From Accumulibacter sp. (GTDB taxonomy: Bacteria > Pseudomonadota > Gammaproteobacteria > Burkholderiales > Rhodocyclaceae), in NCBI GenBank assembly GCA_017302455.1, contig JAFLDO010000020.1, positions 24,124 through 88,123 of the forward strand: a DNA stretch of 64,000 nucleotides. Reading direction: 5' to 3'. Below are positions 1 through 9,420 of this stretch, piece by piece. Every line of letters starts with the position of its first letter. Positions within the stretch are counted from its first letter, which is position 1. Under the pieces are notes generated by a model, which did no database searches, had not been told where the DNA came from, and worked only from the letters and a program-made list of their open reading frames with translations. Made by a program: the position numbers and the translations under genes.

Positions 1-187
1 AGAAGCGCTCCGGCTCGTTGTGCAGCATCTCCACGCGCGCCGCCCGCTTGTCGCCCTCCTCCGCCAATTGCCTGATCCGACTGCGCCGGGCCGATGAGAT
101 GGCGATCTCCGAGCCGACGAAAAAGGCATTGCCGGCCACGAAAACCAGGATCAGGACCAGGTTCATGTAAAGACTCATTTGTTCCAT
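1..187 (-). CDS. CorC/HlyC-family (CNNM/DUF21) membrane protein, N-terminal part only
   Basis: The gene starts at 187 on the minus strand and runs out of the window, so only about 62 residues are visible. A GGAGGAG ribosome binding site lies at 197-203, nine bases before the ATG. The protein opens with a hydrophobic segment (roughly residues 8-27) followed by [20 protein letters not shown]. That basic stretch is typical of the first CNNM (DUF21) transmembrane domain of the hemolysin-like CorC/TlyC family. Full-length members continue with CBS domains and a CorC_HlyC domain, and are linked to divalent cation (magnesium, cobalt) efflux. None of that can be checked here. The gene is divergent from hisG. 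Confidence 0.75.
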   Translation of the reverse strand, partial: MEQMSLYMNLVLILVFVAGNAFFVGSEIAISSARRSRIRQLAEEGDKRAARVEMLHNEPERF

Positions 188-497
188 TTTTCAGTACTCC
201 TCCGGTGTCTTCGGCGACTGCAAGAGCATGGGTGCTGCTCGGTTTCACCGCGTGCGAACGACTGGACGCCCCCCGACGTGGCCCAGCACTCAGCATACTT
301 CTTGCTTTTCTACGAGGTTTGGACTCCGTTTGCGCCGTTGCGCGCGAATCATACGCCATTTATGCCCAAACTCTAGGGCCTCGGACAACCGTTCGCTAGC
401 CACCAGCACCAGCCACCGGCTGCTGCCACCGCTGCGCCGGCAGCCCCGCCGACGGCATTGCGGTAGAATGCCGGCTTTGCCACGCAGGAAAAGCGCC
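188..497. other. Intergenic region between the CorC-like gene and hisG
   Basis: These 310 bases separate two divergent genes and hold no credible gene. The open frames crossing it are extensions of neighbouring frames without family similarity. A TAGAAT hexamer at 464-469 is a possible -10 box for hisG. No convincing -35 box sits 16-18 bases upstream, so the promoter call is weak. It would give a short leader carrying the AGGAAAA site at 486-492. Confidence 0.4.
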
Positions 498-1142
498 GTG
501 AACGGCATCACCATCGCTCTCTCGAAGGGCCGGATTTTCGAGGAAACCATGCCGCTGCTGGCGGCAGCGGGAATCACGCCGCTCGAAGATCCCGAGACCT
601 CGCGGCGGCTGATCATCCCGACCAACCGTGACGATGTGCGTGTCGTCATCGTCCGCGCCACCGACGCACCGACCTACGTCCAATATGGCGCCGCCGATCT
701 CGGCGTCGCCGGCAAGGACATTCTGCTCGAACATGGCAGCGACGGCCTCTACCAGCCGATCGACCTGAACATCGCCAAGTGCCGGATGATGGTCGCCGTC
801 CCTGCCGGTTTCGACTACGCCCACGCCGTACGCCAGGGTGCACGCCTGAAGATTGCCAGCAAGTACGTCAATATCGCGCGCGAACACTTCGCCGCCAAGG
901 GGGTGCATGTCGACCTGATCAAGCTCTATGGCTCGATGGAACTGGCGCCGCTGGCCGGTCTCGCTGACGCGATCGTCGATCTGGTGTCCACCGGCAGCAC
1001 GCTGAAAGCCAACAACCTGATCGCCGTCGAGCACATCATGGACATCTCCTCGCGCCTGATCGTCAATCAGGCGGCGCTGAAACTGAAACGCGAGCTTCTC
1101 GTGCCGATTCTCGACGCCATTGCCGGCGTGGTGGAGCGATGA
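498..1142 (+). CDS. hisG: ATP phosphoribosyltransferase, short form
   Basis: HisG condenses ATP with PRPP, the first and feedback-controlled step of histidine synthesis. The 214-residue product begins [15 protein letters not shown], a hallmark of HisG, and carries the PRPP-binding region around [13 protein letters not shown]. Its length is that of the short HisG class, which lacks the C-terminal regulatory domain and works as a complex with HisZ. No hisZ is visible in this window. The start chosen is GTG at 498, preceded by AGGAAAA. An in-frame ATG at 468 exists but would overlap the possible -10 box and adds residues not expected in the family. The stop overlaps the hisD start by four bases. 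Confidence 0.95.
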   Translation: MNGITIALSKGRIFEETMPLLAAAGITPLEDPETSRRLIIPTNRDDVRVVIVRATDAPTYVQYGAADLGVAGKDILLEHGSDGLYQPIDLNIAKCRMMVAVPAGFDYAHAVRQGARLKIASKYVNIAREHFAAKGVHVDLIKLYGSMELAPLAGLADAIVDLVSTGSTLKANNLIAVEHIMDISSRLIVNQAALKLKRELLVPILDAIAGVVER

Positions 1143-2452
1143 TCAACATCAAGCGCCTGACCACGAGCGACGCCGATTTCGGCGCGCGCCTCGATGCCCT
1201 GCTGGCCTTCGAGTCTGCGCAGGACGCATCCGTCGAACAGACGGTCGCCGCCATCCTGGCGGACGTGAAGACACGCGGCGACGCCGCACTCATCGAGTAC
1301 ACCAGGCGTTTCGACGGCCTGCGTGCGACTTCGATGGCCGAACTGGAACTCTCGCAGAACGAACTGCAGGCGGCACTCGCCGGTCTGCCGGCAGACCAGC
1401 GGCAGGCACTCGAAGCCGCCGCCGAACGCGTGCGCAGCTACCACGAACGGCAAACGCTGGAGAGCTGGCAATATGTGGATGACGGTGCAGACGCGTGTGG
1501 GACGCTGCTTGGCCAGAAAGTGACGCCGCTCGACCGCGTCGGCCTCTATGTGCCCGGTGGCAAGGCGTCTTACCCGTCGTCGGTGCTGATGAACGCGATT
1601 CCTGCGCGCGTCGCCGGCGTCGCCGAACTGATCATGGTCGTGCCGACACCGGCCGGCGAGCACAACCCGCTGGTCCTCGCCGCTGCCGCGCTCGCCGGCG
1701 TCGATCGCGTGTTTACCATCGGCGGAGCACAGGCGGTCGCGGCGCTGGCCTACGGCACGCAGACGGTTCCCCAGGTGGACAAGATTGTTGGTCCGGGCAA
1801 CGCCTACGTTGCCGCCGCCAAGCGCCGCGTCTTCGGCGTCGTCGGCATCGACATGGTCGCCGGCCCGTCGGAGATCCTCGTCATCTGCGACGGCCATACC
1901 GAGCCCGACTGGGTGGCCATGGATCTGTTCTCGCAGGCCGAGCACGACGAACTCGCGCAGTCTATCCTGATCTGTCCGGACGCTGTCTATATCGAGCGCG
2001 TCGCCGCATCCCTGGAGAAACTGTTGCCGACGATGCCGCGCCAGCAGGTGATTCGTGCCGCGCTGGAGAACCGCGGCGCGCTGATCGAGGTGCGCGACCT
2101 CGACGAAGCGTGCCGCATCGCCAACCGCATCGCCCCCGAACACCTCGAGCTGTCGCTGGCCGATGCCGACGCCTGGGTAGCGAAAATCCGCCACGCTGGC
2201 GCGATCTTCATCGGCCGCTATACCTCGGAGTCGCTCGGCGACTACTGCGCCGGGCCCAACCACGTCCTGCCGACCTCTGGCAGCGCCCGCTTCTCGTCAC
2301 CGCTCGGGGTCTATGACTTCCAGAAACGGACCAGCCTGATCCGCGTCTCGCCGGCGGGTTCCCGGATCCTCGGCCGCATCGCGGCGACGCTGGCGCATGG
2401 CGAGGGCCTGCCGGCACACGCCCGCTCGGCCGAGTATCGCGTCGACGGCTGA
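1139..2452 (+). CDS. hisD: Histidinol dehydrogenase
   Basis: HisD oxidises L-histidinol to L-histidine in two NAD-dependent steps and needs zinc. The 437-residue product has the expected full length. It shows the family signatures [46 protein letters not shown] and [10 protein letters not shown], the last contributing conserved active-site residues. The ATG overlaps the hisG stop (ATGA), so the two genes are translationally coupled. It ends 23 bases before the end of hisC, which faces it on the other strand. This is unlike the usual betaproteobacterial order, where hisC follows hisD in the same direction. Confidence 0.97.
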   Translation: MINIKRLTTSDADFGARLDALLAFESAQDASVEQTVAAILADVKTRGDAALIEYTRRFDGLRATSMAELELSQNELQAALAGLPADQRQALEAAAERVRSYHERQTLESWQYVDDGADACGTLLGQKVTPLDRVGLYVPGGKASYPSSVLMNAIPARVAGVAELIMVVPTPAGEHNPLVLAAAALAGVDRVFTIGGAQAVAALAYGTQTVPQVDKIVGPGNAYVAAAKRRVFGVVGIDMVAGPSEILVICDGHTEPDWVAMDLFSQAEHDELAQSILICPDAVYIERVAASLEKLLPTMPRQQVIRAALENRGALIEVRDLDEACRIANRIAPEHLELSLADADAWVAKIRHAGAIFIGRYTSESLGDYCAGPNHVLPTSGSARFSSPLGVYDFQKRTSLIRVSPAGSRILGRIAATLAHGEGLPAHARSAEYRVDG

Positions 2453-2475
2453 AGCCTGAAACCTGCACTCGCCGA

Positions 2476-3564
2476 TCAGTTCAGGATCTCGCGCAACGCC
2501 ACGATCAGGAGTTCGCATTGCGCATCGGTGCCGATGGTGATGCGCAAGTGCTGGTCGATGCGCGGCAGCCGGAAATGGCGAACGATGATGCCGCGCTGAC
2601 GCAGAGCGGCGGCGAGGTCGCCGGCGTCACGCTGCGGATGACGAACGAAGATGAAGTTGGCGGCCGACGGCAGAACCTCGAAAGCGAGCGACCGCAGCGC
2701 CAGACACAGCGTCTCGCGACTGTGTATCACCGCCTGCCGCGTCGTTTCGAAATGTCTTTCGTCAGCCAGAGCGGCGACGGCGCCGGCGATTGCCAGGCGG
2801 TCGAGGGGATATGAGTTGAAGCTGTTCTTGACACGCTCGAGCGCCTCGATCAGGTCAGGGTGGCCAACCGCGTAGCCGACACGCAAGCCGGCCAGCGAAC
2901 GCGACTTGGACAGTGTGTGCACCACCAGCAGGTTCGGATGGCGATTGACCAGCGCTATCGCCGAGTCGGTGCCAAAGTCGCCACCGAAGTCTATGTAGGC
3001 CTCATCGACGACGACGACCGACTGGCTATGCACGGCGAGCAGGCGCTCGATCGACGCGAGGGGCAACAGACAACCGGTGGGCGCATTCGGATTCGCGAAG
3101 ATGATGCCGCCGTTCGCGCCGGCGTAGTCGTCGACCTGGAGCGCGAAATTCTCGTCGAGCGGCACCGCCGTCCAGGCGACGTCGTACAAACCACAATAGA
3201 CCGGGTAGAAGCTGTACGTGATGTCGGGAAAGAGAATCGGCAGTTCGTGCCTGAGCAGGGCGATGAAGACGTGCGCCAGCACCTCGTCGGAACCGTTGCC
3301 GACGAAAACCTGCTGCGGCGTGATGCCGAACCCGGCGAAGCGCGCAGCAATCGCCTCCTTGAGGCGGTCGGCATTCGGATCCGGGTAAAGCCGCAGCGCC
3401 TGGCCACCGTTCGCCAGTTCATCGGCAATCGCCGCGACGACCCGCGGTGACGGTGGATAAGGATTTTCGTTGGTGTTGAGTTTCACCAGATTCGGCAGCT
3501 TCGGCTGTTCGCCAGGGACATAAGGCGTCAGGCGGTGGACGAGGGAACTCCAGTATCGGCTCAT
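2476..3564 (-). CDS. hisC: Histidinol-phosphate aminotransferase
   Basis: HisC transfers the amino group from glutamate to imidazole acetol phosphate and depends on PLP. The 362-residue product matches fold-type I aminotransferases: [11 protein letters not shown] near the N-terminus, NPNAPTG at about 159-164, DEAYIDFGG around 187-195, and the PLP lysine in [15 protein letters not shown] at about residue 220. The start MSRYW fits the family; the open frame upstream of it overlaps the hisB side and is not coding. The ribosome binding site is weak. The striking point is orientation: hisC lies on the minus strand between hisD and hisB, convergent to hisD and divergent from hisB. Confidence 0.95.
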   Translation of the reverse strand: MSRYWSSLVHRLTPYVPGEQPKLPNLVKLNTNENPYPPSPRVVAAIADELANGGQALRLYPDPNADRLKEAIAARFAGFGITPQQVFVGNGSDEVLAHVFIALLRHELPILFPDITYSFYPVYCGLYDVAWTAVPLDENFALQVDDYAGANGGIIFANPNAPTGCLLPLASIERLLAVHSQSVVVVDEAYIDFGGDFGTDSAIALVNRHPNLLVVHTLSKSRSLAGLRVGYAVGHPDLIEALERVKNSFNSYPLDRLAIAGAVAALADERHFETTRQAVIHSRETLCLALRSLAFEVLPSAANFIFVRHPQRDAGDLAAALRQRGIIVRHFRLPRIDQHLRITIGTDAQCELLIVALREILN

Positions 3565-3706
3565 GAAAGGCGGCTCAGGTGGGGTGCACGGGAAGCACGA
3601 GATGGTATCATGCGCGTTCGTCGGCCCGCGCGCTGCTGCCCCCGTCATCACAGCCCCCGGCCGAAGCTTTTCCAGACCCGACACGCCACCCTGCGATGGA
3701 CTCTCG

Positions 3707-4294
3707 ATGCGGCAAGCAGAAGTTTCCAGGAACACGCTAGAAACCCGGATCACCGTTCGTCTCGATGTCGATGGCAGCGGTCGGTGCCGTCTTGCCACCG
3801 GCGTACCCTTCCTCGACCACATGCTGGAACAGGTTGCACGGCACGGACTGATCGACCTGGACGTCGAAGCCAGCGGTGACCTGCACATCGACGCGCACCA
3901 CACGGTGGAAGACATCGGCATCACCCTTGGGCAGGCACTGGCACGCGCACTCGGCGACAAGCAGGGACTGCGTCGCTACGGGCACGCCTATGTGCCTCTC
4001 GACGAGGCCTTGTCGCGTGTGGTCGTGGACCTCTCGGGGCGGCCAGGCCTCGACTTTCATGTCAATTTCACGCGCGCGATGATCGGTGCCTTCGATGTCG
4101 ACCTGGTGCACGAGTTCTTCCAGGGTCTTGTCAATCACGCGCTGTTGACCCTGCACATCGACAATCTGCGCGGCGACAACGCCCACCACCAGGCGGAGAC
4201 GGTGTTCAAGGCTTTCGGTCGCGCCCTGCGCATGGCGGTGGAGCCGGATGCACGCGCCGCCGGCAGCATCCCATCGACCAAGGGCTCTCTCTGA
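3707..4294 (+). CDS. hisB: Imidazoleglycerol-phosphate dehydratase (monofunctional)
   Basis: HisB dehydrates imidazole glycerol phosphate to imidazole acetol phosphate. The 195-residue product has the usual length of the monofunctional bacterial enzyme. It shows the metal-binding repeats [11 protein letters not shown] and [14 protein letters not shown], plus FLDHMLEQ near the N-terminus. I chose ATG 3707 ([10 protein letters not shown]) because the family begins just before the ETRITV strand. The open frame reaches further upstream but without similarity. The hisB stop overlaps the hisH start by one base. With hisC turned round, the intergenic region 3565-3706 must supply the promoter for hisBHAFIE. 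Confidence 0.96.
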   Translation: MRQAEVSRNTLETRITVRLDVDGSGRCRLATGVPFLDHMLEQVARHGLIDLDVEASGDLHIDAHHTVEDIGITLGQALARALGDKQGLRRYGHAYVPLDEALSRVVVDLSGRPGLDFHVNFTRAMIGAFDVDLVHEFFQGLVNHALLTLHIDNLRGDNAHHQAETVFKAFGRALRMAVEPDARAAGSIPSTKGSL

Positions 4295-4953
4295 TGTCGA
4301 CAAGCGGGGCGGCGAACGCGGCTATCGTCGTCGTCGATTACGGCATGGGCAACCTGCGTTCCGTCTGGCAGGCGCTCGTGCGTGTAGCCCCTGACCGCCA
4401 GGTACTTGTCTCGGCCGATCCGGCCGTGGTCGCCAGTGCAGAACGAGTCGTCTTCCCGGGCCAGGGGGCGATGCCCGACTGCATGCACGAGATCGAGGCG
4501 CGCGGCCTGCGCGCAGCCGTCCTCGAAGCGGCGAGAAACAAGCCATTCCTCGGCATCTGCATCGGCCAGCAAATGCTCTTCGAGCACAGCGAAGAGGGCG
4601 ATGTGACCGGGCTGGGAGTGATCGAGGGTGATGTCCGCCGCTTCCCGGCGGCACGGATGGTCGACGACGCCGGAAACCGGCTCAAGGTGCCGCACATGGG
4701 CTGGAACGAGGTGCGGCAAACACGCGGGCACCCCTTGTGGAAGGGCATAGCCGACGGCAGCCGCTTCTATTTCGTGCACAGCTATTTCGTCGCCCCGGTC
4801 GACGCATCCTGCGTCGTCGGCACGACGGATTATGGCCTCCCCTTTACCAGTGCGGTGGCGCGGGATAATATCTTCGCCATTCAGTGCCACCCGGAGAAAA
4901 GCGCCCTGGCCGGGCTTGCCATGCTGGGCAACTTTGTCGCCTGGAAACCGTGA
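4294..4953 (+). CDS. hisH: Imidazole glycerol phosphate synthase, glutaminase subunit
   Basis: HisH hydrolyses glutamine and channels ammonia to HisF. The 219-residue class I glutamine amidotransferase has the nucleophile in FLGICIGQQMLF (Cys at about 89) and the His/Glu pair in CHPEKS (about 199 and 201). The oxyanion region FPGQGAMPDCM is present. The start overlaps the hisB stop as TGATG, indicating coupled translation. It is followed by 69 bases containing two close copies of GATCGTTTCA before hisA. Confidence 0.96.
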   Translation: MSTSGAANAAIVVVDYGMGNLRSVWQALVRVAPDRQVLVSADPAVVASAERVVFPGQGAMPDCMHEIEARGLRAAVLEAARNKPFLGICIGQQMLFEHSEEGDVTGLGVIEGDVRRFPAARMVDDAGNRLKVPHMGWNEVRQTRGHPLWKGIADGSRFYFVHSYFVAPVDASCVVGTTDYGLPFTSAVARDNIFAIQCHPEKSALAGLAMLGNFVAWKP

Positions 4954-5022
4954 TCGACCACCCGAGTCCTGATCGTTTCATTCTGATCGTTTCAATTTCT
5001 CACTTCTGCCTTCGCCTCCAAC

Positions 5023-5766
5023 ATGCTGATCATTCCCGCGATTGACCTGAAACAGGGACAGTGCGTCCGCCTCAAACAGGGTCTCATGGACCAGGTAACC
5101 ATCTTCTCCAGTTCGCCCGGAGAGCAGGCGAGCCACTGGCTGGCGCAGGGAGCGCGCCGCCTGCATGTGGTCGATCTCGACGGCGCCTTTGCCGGCAAGC
5201 CGAAGAACGAGCGGGCGATCAAGGAGATCGTGCAGGCCGTCGGCGACGACATTCCGGTGCAGCTCGGCGGCGGCATCCGCGACCTGGACACGATCGAACG
5301 CTGTCTCGACGACGGCGTCAGTTACGTGATCATCGGTACGGCGGCAGTCAAGAATCCCGGTTTCCTGCACGACGCCTGCGGCGCTTTTCCCGGCCACATC
5401 ATCGTCGGCCTCGATGCCCGGGACGGCAAGGTGGCCGTCGACGGCTGGTCGAAGATGACCGGGCACGACGTTGTCGACCTGGCCAGGAAGTACGAGGACT
5501 ACGGGGTCGAAGCCATCGTGTATACCGACATCGGGCGCGACGGGATGCTCTCGGGGATCAACATCGAGGCCACGGTGAAGCTTGCCCAAGCGCTTCTGAT
5601 TCCGGTGATTGCCAGCGGCGGCCTGTCGAGTCTCGATGACATCCGGCACCTTTGCGCCGTCGAACAGGAGGGCATCAGCGCGGCGATCGCCGGCCGTGCG
5701 ATCTACGATGGCTCGCTCGACTTTGCGCTGGCGCAGGCCGAGGCCGACCGTGCAACGCAGCGATGA
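5023..5766 (+). CDS. hisA: ProFAR isomerase (phosphoribosylformimino-AICAR-P isomerase)
   Basis: HisA performs the Amadori rearrangement of ProFAR to PRFAR. The 247-residue (beta/alpha)8 barrel begins [20 protein letters not shown], with the first catalytic aspartate at residue 8 (PAID). The second is in [11 protein letters not shown], near residue 130. The phosphate-binding QLGGGIRD and [10 protein letters not shown] loops are present. The length is normal. It lies between hisH and hisF, its partners on either side in the pathway. Confidence 0.96.
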   Translation: MLIIPAIDLKQGQCVRLKQGLMDQVTIFSSSPGEQASHWLAQGARRLHVVDLDGAFAGKPKNERAIKEIVQAVGDDIPVQLGGGIRDLDTIERCLDDGVSYVIIGTAAVKNPGFLHDACGAFPGHIIVGLDARDGKVAVDGWSKMTGHDVVDLARKYEDYGVEAIVYTDIGRDGMLSGINIEATVKLAQALLIPVIASGGLSSLDDIRHLCAVEQEGISAAIAGRAIYDGSLDFALAQAEADRATQR

Positions 5767-5801
5767 GCGCTGCCGACGGCCAGGCGCCAGGCGGTAACTG
5801 A
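5763..5801 (+). other. 12-codon open frame bridging hisA and hisF
   Basis: An ATG at 5763 overlaps the hisA stop as ATGA, and the frame reads [12 protein letters not shown] before TGA at 5799-5801. The hisF TTG follows two bases later. The arrangement could carry ribosomes across the 37-base gap and help initiation at a weak TTG start. This is inferred from spacing only; no product is implied. Confidence 0.3.
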
Positions 5802-5803
5802 CC

Positions 5804-6565
5804 TTGGGCCTGGCGAAACGGATCATCCCCTGCCTTGACGTGACCGCCGGTCGCGTCGTCAAGGGCACCAACTTCATTGACCTGCGCGATGCCGGCGATC
5901 CTGTGGAAATCGCCCGCCGTTACGACGAACAGGGTGCCGACGAAGTCACCTTCCTGGACATCACCGCATCCTCGGATCAGCGGGATATCATCCTGCACAT
6001 CGTCGAGGCCTGCGCGGCGCAGGTCTTCATCCCGCTGACGGTAGGCGGCGGTGTACGCTCGGTCGCCGACGTGCGCCGCCTGCTCAATGCCGGCGCCGAC
6101 AAGGTGAGCATGAATACCGCCGCTGTCGAGAATCCGGACCTCGTCGCCGAAGCCTCGGCGAAGGTCGGCAACCAGTGCATTGTCGTCGCCATCGACGCGA
6201 AGCAGATAGCGCCGGGCGCGTGGCAGGTATTCACGCACGGCGGACGCCGGAATACCGGTATCGACGCGATCGCCTGGGCTCGCCGCGTTCAACAACTCGG
6301 CGCCGGCGAGATTCTGCTTACCAGCATGGACCGCGACGGCACCCGCAATGGCTTCGATCTGCCATTGACCCGCGCCGTAGCCGAGGCGGTCGATATTCCC
6401 GTGATTGCCAGCGGCGGCGTCGGCAATCTGCAGCACCTTGCAGAGGGCGTCTGTGAAGGGCATGCCGATGCCGTCCTGGCGGCGAGCATCTTCCACTTTT
6501 CCGAGTACACGGTTCGCCAGGCCAAGGAATACCTGCGAGAACGCGGCATCGAGGTCCGCCTGTGA
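5804..6565 (+). CDS. hisF: Imidazole glycerol phosphate synthase, cyclase subunit
   Basis: HisF uses ammonia from HisH to turn PRFAR into imidazole glycerol phosphate and AICAR. The 253-residue barrel starts [12 protein letters not shown], with the catalytic aspartates at about residues 12 (PCLDV) and 131 (VVAIDAKQ). The phosphate loops [10 protein letters not shown] and [10 protein letters not shown] are intact. The only start that fits the family N-terminus is TTG at 5804. It has no clear Shine-Dalgarno sequence, so reinitiation from the hisA side is likely. Its stop overlaps the hisI GTG. Confidence 0.95.
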   Translation: MGLAKRIIPCLDVTAGRVVKGTNFIDLRDAGDPVEIARRYDEQGADEVTFLDITASSDQRDIILHIVEACAAQVFIPLTVGGGVRSVADVRRLLNAGADKVSMNTAAVENPDLVAEASAKVGNQCIVVAIDAKQIAPGAWQVFTHGGRRNTGIDAIAWARRVQQLGAGEILLTSMDRDGTRNGFDLPLTRAVAEAVDIPVIASGGVGNLQHLAEGVCEGHADAVLAASIFHFSEYTVRQAKEYLRERGIEVRL

Positions 6566-6966
6566 GCGATCTCGACCCGCGCCAGCCCTGGCTCGACGCC
6601 CTGAAGTGGGACGCGCAGGGTATGATTCCAGCCATTGCGCAAGACGCCGCCAGCGGTCGGGTGCTGATGTTTGCGTTCATGAACCGGCAATCACTGCAGG
6701 CGACGGTAGACGGCGGGATCGCAGTATACTGGTCCAGGTCCCGCCAGCGGCTTTGGCGCAAGGGCGAAGAGTCAGGCCGTCTGCAGCGGGTGCGAGCGAT
6801 TCGTGCCGACTGTGACGGCGATGTGCTTCTCCTCTCGATCGACCAGGTGGGCGGCATAGCCTGCCACACCGGCCGCGAGAGTTGTTTCTTTTATCAACTG
6901 GCTGGGGACTCCTGGGTCGCGGCCGACCCGGTGCTCAAGGAACCCAAGGAAATCTACGGCAAATGA
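6562..6966 (+). CDS. hisI: Phosphoribosyl-AMP cyclohydrolase
   Basis: HisI opens the adenine ring of phosphoribosyl-AMP. The 134-residue product contains [18 protein letters not shown], the metal-binding DCDGD segment and the zinc-binding [11 protein letters not shown] segment. This is the separate cyclohydrolase form; the pyrophosphohydrolase is encoded by the next gene rather than fused. The start is GTG at 6562, overlapping the hisF stop (GTGA). Confidence 0.95.
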   Translation: MSDLDPRQPWLDALKWDAQGMIPAIAQDAASGRVLMFAFMNRQSLQATVDGGIAVYWSRSRQRLWRKGEESGRLQRVRAIRADCDGDVLLLSIDQVGGIACHTGRESCFFYQLAGDSWVAADPVLKEPKEIYGK

Positions 6967-7283
6967 ACATGGACATGCTGCACCGGATCTCGGAAACACT
7001 GCTCGCACGCCGCAAGGCGGACCCGGAGACTTCCTACACCGCACAGCTGCTGGCCAAGGGCCCGGACGCGATCCTGAAAAAGATCGGCGAGGAGACCGCC
7101 GAACTGATCATGGCCGGCAAGGAAGGCAACCGCCTGCATGTGGTCTGGGAATCGGCCGACGTCCTTTATCACACGATGGTCCTGCTCGCCTTCTATGGCC
7201 TGTCGATCGAGGACGTTCTGCAGGAAATGCGGCGGCGCGAGGGGATCTCGGGCATCGACGAAAAGAAATCGCGGAAACCCTGA
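6963..7283 (+). CDS. hisE: Phosphoribosyl-ATP pyrophosphatase
   Basis: HisE removes pyrophosphate from phosphoribosyl-ATP, the second pathway step. The 106-residue all-alpha MazG-like product shows KKIGEETAELIMAGK and ESADVLYHTMVLL, the acidic metal-binding helices of the family. ATG 6963 overlaps the hisI stop. A longer open frame begins inside hisI but is not supported by the family N-terminus. hinT follows after two bases. Confidence 0.95.
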   Translation: MNMDMLHRISETLLARRKADPETSYTAQLLAKGPDAILKKIGEETAELIMAGKEGNRLHVVWESADVLYHTMVLLAFYGLSIEDVLQEMRRREGISGIDEKKSRKP

Positions 7284-7285
7284 GC

Positions 7286-7636
7286 ATGGACGACTGTCTG
7301 TTCTGCAAGATTGCCCGCGGTGAGATCCCGGCGCGAAAGGTATACGAAGACAACGACGTCCTGGCGTTCCACGACATCAATCCGGCGCGTCCGGTCCATC
7401 TGCTGGTAATTCCCAAGCGCCACATCACGTCGCTGGCAACGGTCAGCGAGTCCGACGCACCGGTTCTCGGCAAGATGCTCGTGATTGCTGACCGCCTGGC
7501 ACGTGAGCAAGGCAGCCCGGACGGCTTCCGGGTGATCATCAACACCGGACGGATCGGCCATCAGGAAGTTCAGCACCTGCATGTACACATCGTCGGTGGC
7601 CCGGACCCGGTCGGGCCGATGCTCAAGCGGATCTGA
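7286..7636 (+). CDS. hinT: HIT-family nucleotide hydrolase (HinT-like)
   Basis: A 116-residue histidine-triad protein. It has the zinc-site-like start [15 protein letters not shown] and the catalytic triad [10 protein letters not shown]. Members of the HinT branch hydrolyse purine nucleotide phosphoramidates. It begins two bases after hisE and precedes the tat genes, a neighbourhood often seen in Betaproteobacteria. It is probably cotranscribed with the histidine genes, although its function is not part of that pathway. Confidence 0.93.
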   Translation: MDDCLFCKIARGEIPARKVYEDNDVLAFHDINPARPVHLLVIPKRHITSLATVSESDAPVLGKMLVIADRLAREQGSPDGFRVIINTGRIGHQEVQHLHVHIVGGPDPVGPMLKRI

Positions 7637-7728
7637 ACGAACCGCCGACCACGGGCTGCGTGGGCGCTACCCGCCTTGCAGTCGCGCCACCTGCACACCG
7701 CCGAGTTTCACCTTTGAGGAGGCCTGAC

Positions 7729-7974
7729 ATGGGTTCTTTGAGTATCTGGCACTGGTTGATCGTACTGATCATCATCCTGCTGATTTTCGGCACCAAGAAG
7801 CTGCGCAATCTCGGCTCCGACCTCGGTGGCGCGGTGAAGGGCTTCAAGGATGGCATGCGGGACGCGACCGCCGAGGACAAGCCGGCCGAGGGCGGCACGC
7901 CGCCGGCGCCGCCCGCGCAGGTCAACGCCGGACAAACGATCGAAGGCGAGGTCAGGGAGAAAACCAGGAGCTAG
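7729..7974 (+). CDS. tatA: Sec-independent protein translocase subunit TatA
   Basis: An 81-residue membrane protein with one N-terminal transmembrane helix (about residues 4-20). The [23 protein letters not shown] hinge and amphipathic helix follow, then a polar proline/alanine-rich tail. TatA forms the pore that moves folded, twin-arginine-signal proteins across the inner membrane. ATG 7729 is preceded by GAGGAGG at 7716-7722, which decides the start over the upstream in-frame extension. Confidence 0.95.
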   Translation: MGSLSIWHWLIVLIIILLIFGTKKLRNLGSDLGGAVKGFKDGMRDATAEDKPAEGGTPPAPPAQVNAGQTIEGEVREKTRS

Positions 7975-8085
7975 GCGCGGCGCCCGTGAAGTGGCGACAT
8001 CAGCCGCTGGTTTCCGATAGCGTTTTCCGACAGCAGCCAACTCCCGGCCTGCCCTTCCCCCCGTCACTTATTCAAGCGGCCGCCA

Positions 8086-8484
8086 ATGTTTGATATCGGG
8101 TTCTCCGAGATGATCGTCATAGCCATCGTGGCGTTGGTGGTGATCGGTCCGGAACGACTTCCCCGCGTGGCGCGCACCGCCGGACTCCTGCTCGGTCGCC
8201 TGCAGCGCTACGTCAGCGACGTCAAGTCGGACATCAACCGCGAAATCCAGCTCGACGAGCTGAAGAAACTCCAATCGGAGATTCGTGATTCGGCGCGTAG
8301 CGTCGAGCAAAGCCTGACGAGCGGAGTCCAGGAAGTCCGCCAGACGGCGCAGTCTGTCACCGAGAGCCTGACCCCGACCCCGGCTGCGGTGCCTGCGCAG
8401 CCGGCTTCGCCCGGCGACGCGCAAGCACCAGCGGCCGCCCCTCCGGTGGTGGTCCCAGCGGAACAGCCCAAGAGCACGCCCTGA
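8086..8484 (+). CDS. tatB: Sec-independent protein translocase subunit TatB
   Basis: A 132-residue protein starting MFDIGFSEMIVIAIVALVVIGPERLP. This is the TatB N-terminal helix with the conserved Glu and the GPERLP hinge. An amphipathic, partly coiled helix follows (about 25-85), then an alanine/proline-rich tail. TatB binds the twin-arginine signal together with TatC. It lies between tatA and tatC, with a 111-base gap after tatA. Confidence 0.95.
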   Translation: MFDIGFSEMIVIAIVALVVIGPERLPRVARTAGLLLGRLQRYVSDVKSDINREIQLDELKKLQSEIRDSARSVEQSLTSGVQEVRQTAQSVTESLTPTPAAVPAQPASPGDAQAPAAAPPVVVPAEQPKSTP

Positions 8485-8492
8485 GCGGGTCC

Positions 8493-9362
8493 ATGAACCA
8501 GCCGGAAGACTCATTCCTTTCCCACCTCGTCGAGTTGCGTGACCGGCTGATCCGGGCGCTCGTCGCGATCGGGGTGGTCTTCGTCTGCCTGTTCCCCTGG
8601 GCAAAGGAACTCTACGCACTGCTGGCGCAGCCTCTGCTGGCGACGCTGCCGCAAGGCGGGCAGATGATCGCCACGGATGTCGTCGGCGTCTTTCTGGTGC
8701 CGATGAAGGTGGCGCTGATGGTGGCCTTCCTGATCGCTCTTCCCTATGTCCTTTACCAGGTGTGGGCTTTCGTCGCCCCCGGCCTCTACACGCATGAGAA
8801 GCGCCTGGCGTTGCCGATGGTCGCCGCGAGTGTTCTGCTCTTCTTCATCGGCATGTCCTTCGCCTATTTCCTGGTTTTTCCGACGGTCTTCGGCTTCATG
8901 GCCAACGTGGCCCCCGAGGGAGTCGCCTGGATGACCGATATCGAGAAATATCTCTCTTTCGTGATGACCACCTTCATCGCCTTCGGCGTGACCTTCGAGG
9001 TACCGGTAGTGGTGGTCGTCCTCGTCCAGGTCGGCATCGTCAATCTCGCCAAGCTCAGGGAATGGCGACCCTACGTCATTGTCGGGGCCTTCGTCGTGGC
9101 CGCCATCTTCACGCCCCCTGACGTGATTTCGCAACTGATGATGGCGATTCCGCTGTGTCTGCTCTTCGAGCTTGGGCTGTTCCTGGCGCGCTTCGTGCGT
9201 ACGCGCGCTGCGGCACCCGCGGCCGCGCCAGGAGACTCGCTCGCGTCGGAGGACACCGCGACCACGGCGCCCGACTGGACGCCGATGTCTGCCGAGGAAA
9301 TGGACAAGGCGATCGCGGATCTCGGCCACCAGAAGCCAAGCGATCAGAAACCGGACAGCTGA
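8493..9362 (+). CDS. tatC: Sec-independent protein translocase subunit TatC
   Basis: A 289-residue polytopic protein. It begins with the cytoplasmic segment SFLSHLVELRDRLIRA, the signal-recognition face of TatC, and has six predicted membrane segments. FAYFLVFP and the ITPPDVISQ-like motif FTPPDVISQLMMAIPLC are present. The C-terminal tail (from about 245) is acidic and polar, longer than in enteric TatC. It closes the hisGD/hisBHAFIE-hinT-tatABC series. Confidence 0.96.
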   Translation: MNQPEDSFLSHLVELRDRLIRALVAIGVVFVCLFPWAKELYALLAQPLLATLPQGGQMIATDVVGVFLVPMKVALMVAFLIALPYVLYQVWAFVAPGLYTHEKRLALPMVAASVLLFFIGMSFAYFLVFPTVFGFMANVAPEGVAWMTDIEKYLSFVMTTFIAFGVTFEVPVVVVVLVQVGIVNLAKLREWRPYVIVGAFVVAAIFTPPDVISQLMMAIPLCLLFELGLFLARFVRTRAAAPAAAPGDSLASEDTATTAPDWTPMSAEEMDKAIADLGHQKPSDQKPDS

Positions 9363-9371
9363 TTGCAGATC

Positions 9372-9390
9372 CGGCCGCCAAGCGCGGCCG
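9372..9390. terminator. GC-rich hairpin between convergent tatC and the amidotransferase gene
   Basis: CGGCCGC at 9372-9378 pairs perfectly with GCGGCCG at 9384-9390 around a five-base loop. There is no T-tract on either side, so it is not a classical intrinsic terminator. Its place between two convergent genes makes a role in 3'-end formation plausible. Confidence 0.35.
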
Positions 9391-9420
9391 TGCCGCCACG
9401 ACGCCACCCGGGTAAGGGCG

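Noticed and set aside
228..497. N-terminal extension of hisG in the same frame
   Set aside because: The extra residues are Arg-rich and unlike HisG; the family begins at [10 protein letters not shown] right after GTG 498, which has a ribosome binding site.
1067..2263. A 398-codon open frame on the minus strand across hisD
   Set aside because: It lies opposite the strongly supported hisD, has the low-complexity His/Arg/Gly-rich look of antisense frames in GC-rich DNA and no family similarity.
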